Part shown: positions 6,640 through 14,116 of the stretch, in pieces
Layout: each line of letters begins with the position of its first letter
Position numbering within the stretch: the first letter of the stretch is position 1
Source of the DNA: JAWOJF01 sp046481785
Lineage (GTDB): Bacteria > Bacteroidota > Ignavibacteria > Ignavibacteriales > Ignavibacteriaceae
Reading direction: 5' to 3'
Length of the DNA: 15,480 bases
NCBI GenBank assembly: GCA_046481785.1
Contig: JAWOJF010000232.1
Location: forward strand, 1-15,480
Translations under genes and position numbers: made by a program
Notes under the pieces: generated by a model
The model's input: the letters and a program-made list of their open reading frames with translations, nothing else
Database searches by the model: none
Told to the model about the DNA's origin: nothing

Positions 6640-8298
6640 ATGATAATTTTGCGTTTACACCTGATCATAGCACTTCTCAGCATTCTTCTGTTTGCCTCCT
6701 GTAATAAAGAATCCTCTTTGAATTCCGGCAGAGTAGTAATAGGAATGGCTGCTGATATAGAATCCCTGAATCCTTTATATGCATTTAATGTAAATGAAGG
6801 GAATATAGCCGAGCTTTTGTATCTCAATCTTTTTCATCACCGGTGGAACGATTCGGATGGAGATATATATACAGAACCTATGCTTGCAGAAAGATGGGAA
6901 TGGAGTGAGGATTCAAGCTCTATTATGATATTTATGCGCGATGATGTTTACTGGTCTGACGGGGAGCAGGTTACTTCTGATGATGTGATATTTTCTTTTG
7001 ATATTTATTCGGATCCTGATGTGCAAAGTAAGTTATATGGAACCTTTATTTCTTTTTACACAAAAGAAGATCTCCGGGTTGATCCGGAAAAAACATTTAA
7101 TAAAATTTCTTCGTCTCAGCTAAAGATCAATTTTTTACCGGGGTCATCTCCAAGTCTGTTTAATCTTGATTTTGCAATACTTCCCCGGCATATTTTTGAA
7201 AAGATAAACAGGGAAAGTTTTGTTTCGGAATCTGCCGGAATAAAACCAGTAACAAATGGTGCATACAGATTTGAAAGGTGGGATAAAGAGCAGTCCATAG
7301 TACTTAGAGTAAATGAGCAGTCTTATCTCACTAATTCCGAATCAATACCGGAAATTATCTTTAAGGTAGTTCCCGATTATACATCAAGAATTACACAAAT
7401 TAAAAGAGGTGAAATAGATTTTGTAGAGGATATTAAGCCGGATGATGTTGGCGGTCTTAAAAAGAATGCTCACCTTGTTATTGCTCCTTTAAAAGGAAGA
7501 GAATATGAATATATTGGATGGAATAACATTGATTCTGAAATGTATCATAAAAACGGTGATATAAAACCCCATCGCCTGTTTGGAAGTTCATCTGTAAGAA
7601 AAGCCTTAACCTATGCAATTAACCGGAAAGAGATACTTGAAGAGTACCTGTTTAACAATGGGGAAATGGCAACAGGGCCGGTAGCTCCTATTTTTAAGAA
7701 TGCTGTGCATCCAAACTTAGAACCGTATCCATTTGATCCCGATAAAGCAAAAAAAATACTGAGTTCCGAAGGATGGATTGATAAAGACAGGGACGGAATA
7801 CTTGAAAAAAATAATATTGAGTTTTCATTTACATTATATATACCCGGCGGCAACCCGAGAAGAAATTATACTGCAACAATGATTAAGAACAATTTAAAGG
7901 CGGTGGGTATTAACGTAAATATTGCAACCCTTGAGATGGGAATTTTTATTGATGAAATGTTTGGTAAAAAAATGGATGCATGGCTGGCAAGCTGGTTTGT
8001 TGCAATACCAGTTGAGCTGAAACCTTTCTGGTATTCTGATTTAGAAGTTACGCCATTAAATACAGCAAGTTACCGTAATAACCGGATTGACTACTATTTA
8101 ACCGAGCTGGAAGGCAAAATAAGTGAAACTCGTAAAAATGAGGTGTACAGGGCGTTCCAGGAAGTAATATATGATGATCAGCCCGTTTCTTTTCTATACT
8201 GGATTGATAATATGACAGCATATAATAAAAGAATAAAAAATGTAAATGTTGACCCGCTGGGATTTATTCACCATTGCTGGGAGTGGAGTATTGAGTAA
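6640..8298 (+). CDS. Peptide ABC transporter substrate-binding lipoprotein
   Basis: A family 5 extracytoplasmic solute-binding protein of 552 residues, as in DppA/OppA. A hydrophobic signal (residues 4-19) ends in the lipobox FASC, with C21 the lipidated cysteine. The mature domain shows family landmarks: IGMAADIESLNPLY just after the signal, LAERWEWSEDSSSIMIFMRDD (about 83-103, the usual 'W..s.D...f.lR' region), GEQVTSDDVIFSFD, and SSVRKALTYAINRKEI where ligand-domain helices meet. GWIDKDRDGILEKN is typical of the nickel/peptide branch. The ligand is not predictable. There is no Shine-Dalgarno sequence before the ATG. An in-frame stop 24 bases upstream and the intact signal peptide fix the start. 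The DppB-like gene follows after six bases. Confidence 0.92.
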   Translation: MIILRLHLIIALLSILLFASCNKESSLNSGRVVIGMAADIESLNPLYAFNVNEGNIAELLYLNLFHHRWNDSDGDIYTEPMLAERWEWSEDSSSIMIFMRDDVYWSDGEQVTSDDVIFSFDIYSDPDVQSKLYGTFISFYTKEDLRVDPEKTFNKISSSQLKINFLPGSSPSLFNLDFAILPRHIFEKINRESFVSESAGIKPVTNGAYRFERWDKEQSIVLRVNEQSYLTNSESIPEIIFKVVPDYTSRITQIKRGEIDFVEDIKPDDVGGLKKNAHLVIAPLKGREYEYIGWNNIDSEMYHKNGDIKPHRLFGSSSVRKALTYAINRKEILEEYLFNNGEMATGPVAPIFKNAVHPNLEPYPFDPDKAKKILSSEGWIDKDRDGILEKNNIEFSFTLYIPGGNPRRNYTATMIKNNLKAVGINVNIATLEMGIFIDEMFGKKMDAWLASWFVAIPVELKPFWYSDLEVTPLNTASYRNNRIDYYLTELEGKISETRKNEVYRAFQEVIYDDQPVSFLYWIDNMTAYNKRIKNVNVDPLGFIHHCWEWSIE

Positions 8299-8304
8299 AA
8301 ATAT

Positions 8305-9291
8305 ATGAATAAAACTGTCTTAAGACTGCTGCTAAGAAGGTTGTTCTCATCAATTGTTATATTATTCCTTCTTTTAAGTTTTGTTTTTATTCTATTAAGA
8401 CTTGCACCGGGAGACATATCCCAAAAGTTCATCTCCCCACAACTCAGTCCGGAACTGAGAGAAAAAGTAATCAAATCATTTAATCTTGATGCAAGCCTGC
8501 CGGAGCAGTACGGTTCATTTATTTCCAATCTGTTAAAAGGTGATTTTGGTATTTCCTACAATTATAAAACCCCCGTTATCGAAGTTATTCAGGACCATGT
8601 TCCGTTTACATTAATGTTTACTCTCTCAGGGTTTATAGTTCAGGCAAGCATTGGCATTTTACTGGCTCTGATAGCAATTAGGAGAATTAACAGCAGGACC
8701 GACAAAATTATTTCCCAGCTAAGTTTATTCATGTATTCAGTACCAACATTTGTAGTGGGTGTTTTCCTGATATATATCTTTTCCGTAATACTTAATATTT
8801 TTCCCTCATCAGGATTGATGTCTTATGACCATTATTCCTTTTCTTTTGCAGGAAAAGCTGCTGACTATATTAAGCATCTGACATTACCCGTATTAACTCT
8901 TGCGTTTGGAGGTATAGCTGTTTATTATAAATACCTGAGGGATAATATTGAAGAGGTGTATAACAAAACATTTGTTATGAATCTTCGTGCAAATGGTTTT
9001 AGCGAAAACGAAATAATGCTTAAACATATTATTCCAAATGCATTAAATCCCTTAATTACTATTGCCGGAATTGAACTGGGGATATTGTTTAACGGAGCAC
9101 TTATTACTGAAGTTATTTTTGGTCTTCCCGGTATGGGCCGTTTGATTATTAACTCTATACTATCAAGAGATTATCCAATGGTTACAGGGTGCACATTTAT
9201 TGCAGGCGGCTTTGTTATCCTTAGTAATTTCCTTGCAGATTTACTAAAAGCCAAGCTTGATAAAAGACTTCTTAAGGGGATAATAAATTAA
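8305..9291 (+). CDS. Peptide ABC transporter permease, DppB-like
   Basis: A 328-residue inner-membrane permease, the usual length for DppB/OppB. An N-terminal helix (about 12-33) ends in RLAPGD, the family's hallmark. A periplasmic segment with LDASLPEQYGSFISNLLKGDFGISY matches the conserved Q-Y..F....L.GD.G.S pattern. Further helices follow near 108-127, 140-165, 190-210, 250-272 and 292-315. The cytoplasmic EAA loop is present (NLRANGFSENEIMLKHIIPNA, about 230-250), where an ATPase docks, and the later GLPGMGRLIINSI is also typical. It is the first of the membrane subunits, with its stop touching the start of the next gene. Confidence 0.92.
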   Translation: MNKTVLRLLLRRLFSSIVILFLLLSFVFILLRLAPGDISQKFISPQLSPELREKVIKSFNLDASLPEQYGSFISNLLKGDFGISYNYKTPVIEVIQDHVPFTLMFTLSGFIVQASIGILLALIAIRRINSRTDKIISQLSLFMYSVPTFVVGVFLIYIFSVILNIFPSSGLMSYDHYSFSFAGKAADYIKHLTLPVLTLAFGGIAVYYKYLRDNIEEVYNKTFVMNLRANGFSENEIMLKHIIPNALNPLITIAGIELGILFNGALITEVIFGLPGMGRLIINSILSRDYPMVTGCTFIAGGFVILSNFLADLLKAKLDKRLLKGIIN

Positions 9292-10560
9292 ATGAAAATT
9301 AAAGTTAGAATATGGCACTCAGTTATTTTATTTTGTGTACTCATATTTTTTATCAGGATCGGTTTTATATTTGATATTTACTCACTATTGTTTTCATTTA
9401 TTTCTCTCTCATTCAGCAGTTTTACCACCGCACTAAACCAGCTTAATGCTGACCTGGCTGATTACTTTGCATCTGCACTTTTAATTGTAGTAATTCCGGT
9501 TTTAGCAGTGGTCTTCCGGGCGGGGCGTTTTTTTAATGCCCGCTTAAGTTTTAATTCTTTTGTTTTAATAATACTTGCATGTTTCTTTATTTTTGCTCCT
9601 CTTATTACAGACGTAAACCCGGATTTTCAAAAAGATCTCCGTATAACCAAACTTCTGCCTCCTCTTAGTTCTCTTAAGGTTATACAACTGGATAGTAGGC
9701 CGGTTATAAAAAAAGATTTTTATGAAGTAAAAAACCGGGTAGTGAAAAGTTCTTTTAATGAGTCGGTTATTTTTGCTGATAGTGTTAAATGGGGGAAAAC
9801 AATAGTGTATTATCAGAAGGGGAGACAATTACAAATAGATGAAACTATACTTAAAACAAATAAAATAGTTATTAAAACAAAAACATTTTATCTGGGAACT
9901 GATGAGTACGGCAGAGATGTTTTTGCAAGACTGGTGTACGGGGCTAGAATTTCACTGTTTGTTGGTTTGGGTGCTGTTTGCATAACTTTATTACTTGGAG
10001 TTATTTTAGGTTTTACTGCGGGTTATTTAGGAGGAATAGCAGACACAGTATTAAGCAGGTTTACAGATATGCTTCTTGCTTTCCCTATTATATTTTTAAT
10101 AATATTAATCCTGGCTTTGTTCGGTAACTCCTTATTAACTGTAATAATGGTACTGGGCTATTCCGGATGGATGAGCCTTTTTAAGATTGTCAGGGGTGAA
10201 GTAATATCAATTAAACAAAAGGAATATTTTATTTCTGCCAAACTGGCCGGCCTGTCGGGTAAAAATATACTTATTAAAGAAATATTACCGGTAGTAGTAG
10301 CCCCGGTTGTTGTTAATCTTGTGTTTCAGTATGGTATTGTGGTGCTTGCTGAATCCGCACTTAGTTTTCTTGGGCTTGGTACAGGAAGCATTTACCCCTC
10401 ATGGGGCAGTATGATTGAATCCGGACAGGAGTATTTAACAGAGGCATGGTGGCTGATATTTTTCCCCAGTGCCGCATTATTTGTTACATTATTTACAGCT
10501 AATAATTTAGGTAAAGAATTGAATTTATTTTTTAATCCAAGATTAGTACATGATAAATGA
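9292..10560 (+). CDS. Peptide ABC transporter permease, DppC-like, N-terminally extended
   Basis: A 422-residue permease, about 120 residues longer than usual DppC/OppC. The diagnostic LGTDEYGRDVFARLVYGARI (201-220) is intact. It is followed by the permease helices, an EAA-type loop (SAKLAGLSGKNILIKEILP) and LAESALSFLGLGTGSIYPSW. In ordinary DppC the GTDxxGRD motif is near residue 75; here it is at 202. The extra length is at the front: hydrophobic helices near 8-28, 30-46 and 58-77 precede the one at about 88-106 that probably matches TM1. The loop from 107 to 200 is about twice the usual length, rich in strand-forming and charged residues, and probably periplasmic. The start ATG abuts the upstream stop. 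The end overlaps the kinase gene by 11 bases. Confidence 0.9.
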   Translation: MKIKVRIWHSVILFCVLIFFIRIGFIFDIYSLLFSFISLSFSSFTTALNQLNADLADYFASALLIVVIPVLAVVFRAGRFFNARLSFNSFVLIILACFFIFAPLITDVNPDFQKDLRITKLLPPLSSLKVIQLDSRPVIKKDFYEVKNRVVKSSFNESVIFADSVKWGKTIVYYQKGRQLQIDETILKTNKIVIKTKTFYLGTDEYGRDVFARLVYGARISLFVGLGAVCITLLLGVILGFTAGYLGGIADTVLSRFTDMLLAFPIIFLIILILALFGNSLLTVIMVLGYSGWMSLFKIVRGEVISIKQKEYFISAKLAGLSGKNILIKEILPVVVAPVVVNLVFQYGIVVLAESALSFLGLGTGSIYPSWGSMIESGQEYLTEAWWLIFFPSAALFVTLFTANNLGKELNLFFNPRLVHDK

Positions 10561-13500
10561 AAGGTACATAATAAAGCAAAAACTGGGAGAAGGCAGAAGC
10601 AAAGTTTTTCTTTGTGAAGATGCAGATTATCCCGGAAAAGAAATTGCAATTAAAGTGTTACCGCCGGAGGTTACTGCCGAAGAGGGGGAAGCGTTTAAAG
10701 ATGAATATTTCATTCTGCGGAAATTAAATCATCCCAATATCATACAGGCTATTGATGTTGGAACTGTCCTGCGCTGTGATTCCGGAAATTTTGGAATCCC
10801 CTTAGGCAGCAGTTTTATTACACTTGAATATTTTGAAGGAACAAATTTATTAGATTTTAATTTGGTTAATGAAGACCAGTTAAGATTAATAATAAGAGAT
10901 ATTTCATCTGTTCTTTTTTACCTTCACCAGTCAAATTATATTTATTACGATTTAAAGCCGGAAAATATTCTTATTGCAGAAAACGAAGGAAAGAACGCAA
11001 TTAAGCTGATCGATCTTGGATTAGCACGTACGAATAATAATCATACTATCCACGCCAGGGGAACTGCAGAGTATATAGCTCCCGAAATTCTCAACAATTC
11101 CATTCATGATCAGCGTGTCGACCTTTATTCATTCGGTATGCTTCTTTACAGGCTGGTTTACAAAAAATTTCCCTTTGAAACCACCAGGGAACTTGATATT
11201 TATAAAGCTCATCTTGACAGTGATTTCCTGTTTCCATCTTCGGATTTTTCGGATGAGTTGATAAATGTTATAAAAAAACTTTTATCCAGAGAACCTGAAA
11301 AACGATATACCAATACCCTGCAGGTAATTGAAGAGTTAAATATTCCATATGATGATATCAGGAAGGACTGGGTTCCTGCTAAAAGCTTCACAAACAGGAA
11401 AGATGTTCTGGCAATTATCAATTCATTTATTCATAAACAATCCGAGAGTGAAGTATTTGCATTAAGGGGTACTGAGGGTGCGGGGAAAACATCCCTTCTT
11501 GAAGAAGTTTTTAGAAAATATGACATGTCGATATTTATAAGAAGTTCCAGGTATGCAAGCAATAAAACTTTCTGGAAACTTCTTTTAAGGGAAATCATCT
11601 TCTCCGGTTTTATCTATACTTCTCTTCCCGAAACGGTACTCCATTCTGCCTTTGAGCTTCTTAAAAAAGAACCGGATGATCTTATAGGTTCTTTAAAAAC
11701 AATTTTAAGGAGTATTGCAAAGGAGAAAAGTTTTATTCTGCTGCTTGATGAGTATAACCGGTATGATGAATTCAGTCTTGAAATGATGAAAGAAATTATA
11801 CCTGTCCTCCAGATACAAAACATTAAACTTATTGTTTCAGAAGATTCATCTTATCCTTATTTAACAGAAGAAATTAATAATTTAACGGCAGTTAATCTAA
11901 CGCCGTTTACCGAATCTCAACTAATAGAATATCTTGATAAAAATTTTGCGCCATTTTATCCGAAGACTGAGGTAAAAAAAATAGTAATGAGGTATGCCGA
12001 TCTTCTTCCCGGCAGTATCGATTCATTTTTAAGAGACATTGTTTTATTTGATATACTTAAATTTAACGGCGGTATTCTTTCGGTGGAAACAGGGGAAGAA
12101 AAACTTAAGTTATTATCAGGGACGCAGGAAGAAATATATAACCTGCAGCTTAAATTTTTGACTGATGATGAATTAAAAACATCAAAAATATTATCCTTGT
12201 TTGAAATCAGTATTAATGAACATATTCTCTCTTCTTTATTAAATATGGATATTCCTGATACTGTTAAGATTATAGATTCTTTAAGAGAGAAAAATGTACT
12301 TTGCCAGGCTAATATAAGTATCAACCCGGAGTTTACTTCCGAAGGCTTAAGAAAACATTTATACAACAGCATAACCGATAAAAGCTACTACCATTTATCA
12401 ACCGCAGAAATACTTGAAAAAAATTATCCTGCTTTCAGCAGAACTGAATTAGCCCGGCATTATGAAACCGCAGGACTTTTTTACCGAAGCTATGAAAATC
12501 TTAAGGAAGAGCTTAAGTCAGCCGAAAGATTATCCGCATTTTCGTACAGGAAAAAACTGCTTCTGCATCTGGTTAAACTCCCCTTACTGGAAAGTGATAT
12601 AAATGAAATTAAATTTAATCTGGCTAAAACATATTTCAGATTAGGTGATAAAAAAACCTCCCTTGATATTATTGAATATCTTTTGACAAAAAAAATAAAG
12701 AAAGAGTGGCTTTTAGAATTAAAAGTATTGCAGGGCAACTGCCTGGTTAGCACGGGTGAACTTTCAAAAGGAGTTGAAATCTTAAATAATATCTTACCCG
12801 GGATTAAGCACGAAACAAAAAAGCTGGAGATACTTTTTGATATTGCCGGGGCGGAATTTGATTTGAATAATTATAATCTTGCCGGCGAGATATGCCGGAC
12901 AATTATAGAAAATATTAATGCGGGTGCAGAGACACAGGGAAAATCATATAATCTTCTGGGCCTTATTGAGTTTTACGAAAAGGAGAATTTTGAAAATGCA
13001 ATTAACTACCTTAATAAAGCGCTTGATGTGTATAATAAAGCAGGTTTGCTTGTAAACGTTTCCGGTATGGAACTTAACCTTGGAAATGTATTTGATATGA
13101 AAGGCAACCATGAAGAAGCTGAGCTGCACTGGAACAGGGCAATGCAGATAAATCAGTCGGTTGGCAATGAAGAACAGGAAGCTAAACTGCTTATTGGGTA
13201 TGGGCTAAATAATTTTGGTAAACTTGCTTACGAAAGAGCTATTGAAAATTATAAAAGAGCCAGTAGTATTGTATCAAGCCTTGGAGATAAAAACAGCCTG
13301 GGGATTGTGCTTGTTAATCTTGGTGAGGTTTACCTGAAAGTATGTGACTTTCAAAATTCTTTTGAAAGCTTTAAAAATGCCAGGAAAATATTCAGGGAGT
13401 TAAAAAATTATGAAGAAGAAGCCCAGGTTCTTTTTCTGCTTGGAAAATTCTTTTTTACTATAGGCAGCCGGGAGGTGTTTAATGAAACAGTTTCTGAGTT

Positions 13501-14116
13501 TAGTAAACTTCTTGAAAAAAAATTGCTGGTTGAGAAGCATGATCTCAGTTATAACCTGATGCTTCAGTTGAAGAATTATAATGAGGAGAAATATGAGAAA
13601 CTGCCCGGGGAATTAGATAAAATATTAAAGAATTTTTATGAAACTGATGATAAAAATAATTATGTTTTTGTTAATTTTATTCTATGCGATCTCTACATGA
13701 AAACGGGGAAATATAATAAAGCCCTTGAGCTGCTGAATAGTGAAGTTTTTCTGAAGGAATGTGAAAAGAATATATTAGCCGGCGCAGAAAGAAAATATTA
13801 CCTGGGACGAGTTTCAGAGAATATAACCGGTGCTGATCTGAAATCTTCAGTTGAATATTTTGAAGATGCCTATAATCTTATTGAAGAACAAAGTATTACG
13901 GAATTAACATGGCGTATTCTTTATGCACTTGGAATATCATATTTAGACAGGGGAATTGTCGGCAAGGCAAAAGAATATATGCTTTACGCAGGCTCGGTAT
14001 TGAAATATATTACTAATAATATAAAAGATAGAGATATCTGTCAGGCATATATTTCAACAGAGGAAAGAAGAACCGCCCTTGAAAAAATATCACAATTTCA
14101 GGCAGGCAGTAATTAA
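10550..14116 (+). CDS. Ser/Thr kinase-like protein with NTPase and TPR domains
   Basis: A 1188-residue cytosolic signalling protein with three parts. Residues 1-265 are a Hanks-type kinase: glycine loop GEGRSKV (13-19), K35 (AIK), E52, catalytic D134 with K136 and N139 in YYDLKPEN, D155 in a DLG, and APE at 177-179. The usual HRD is YYD, so it is a non-RD kinase. Residues about 280-500 form a P-loop NTPase of the STAND/AAA type: Walker A GTEGAGKTS (307-315) and Walker B FILLLDE (D400, E401). A winged-helix-like segment follows, then from about 680 to 1170 repeated TPR helices (for example GNVFDMKGNHEEAELHWNRA). The domain order recalls bacterial PknK-like regulators. No membrane helix is seen. 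Its start lies inside the DppC-like gene (ATGATAAATGA). The sigma-54 activator gene begins directly after its stop. Kinase substrate and ligand are unknown. Confidence 0.9.
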   Translation: MINERYIIKQKLGEGRSKVFLCEDADYPGKEIAIKVLPPEVTAEEGEAFKDEYFILRKLNHPNIIQAIDVGTVLRCDSGNFGIPLGSSFITLEYFEGTNLLDFNLVNEDQLRLIIRDISSVLFYLHQSNYIYYDLKPENILIAENEGKNAIKLIDLGLARTNNNHTIHARGTAEYIAPEILNNSIHDQRVDLYSFGMLLYRLVYKKFPFETTRELDIYKAHLDSDFLFPSSDFSDELINVIKKLLSREPEKRYTNTLQVIEELNIPYDDIRKDWVPAKSFTNRKDVLAIINSFIHKQSESEVFALRGTEGAGKTSLLEEVFRKYDMSIFIRSSRYASNKTFWKLLLREIIFSGFIYTSLPETVLHSAFELLKKEPDDLIGSLKTILRSIAKEKSFILLLDEYNRYDEFSLEMMKEIIPVLQIQNIKLIVSEDSSYPYLTEEINNLTAVNLTPFTESQLIEYLDKNFAPFYPKTEVKKIVMRYADLLPGSIDSFLRDIVLFDILKFNGGILSVETGEEKLKLLSGTQEEIYNLQLKFLTDDELKTSKILSLFEISINEHILSSLLNMDIPDTVKIIDSLREKNVLCQANISINPEFTSEGLRKHLYNSITDKSYYHLSTAEILEKNYPAFSRTELARHYETAGLFYRSYENLKEELKSAERLSAFSYRKKLLLHLVKLPLLESDINEIKFNLAKTYFRLGDKKTSLDIIEYLLTKKIKKEWLLELKVLQGNCLVSTGELSKGVEILNNILPGIKHETKKLEILFDIAGAEFDLNNYNLAGEICRTIIENINAGAETQGKSYNLLGLIEFYEKENFENAINYLNKALDVYNKAGLLVNVSGMELNLGNVFDMKGNHEEAELHWNRAMQINQSVGNEEQEAKLLIGYGLNNFGKLAYERAIENYKRASSIVSSLGDKNSLGIVLVNLGEVYLKVCDFQNSFESFKNARKIFRELKNYEEEAQVLFLLGKFFFTIGSREVFNETVSEFSKLLEKKLLVEKHDLSYNLMLQLKNYNEEKYEKLPGELDKILKNFYETDDKNNYVFVNFILCDLYMKTGKYNKALELLNSEVFLKECEKNILAGAERKYYLGRVSENITGADLKSSVEYFEDAYNLIEEQSITELTWRILYALGISYLDRGIVGKAKEYMLYAGSVLKYITNNIKDRDICQAYISTEERRTALEKISQFQAGSN

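Noticed and set aside
6644..6651. Forward-strand TAATTTTG, an exact promoter-box match, over the start of the binding-protein gene
   Set aside because: A transcript from here would begin after the ATG and lose the signal peptide and lipobox, which are clearly intact. Likely chance in AT-rich DNA.
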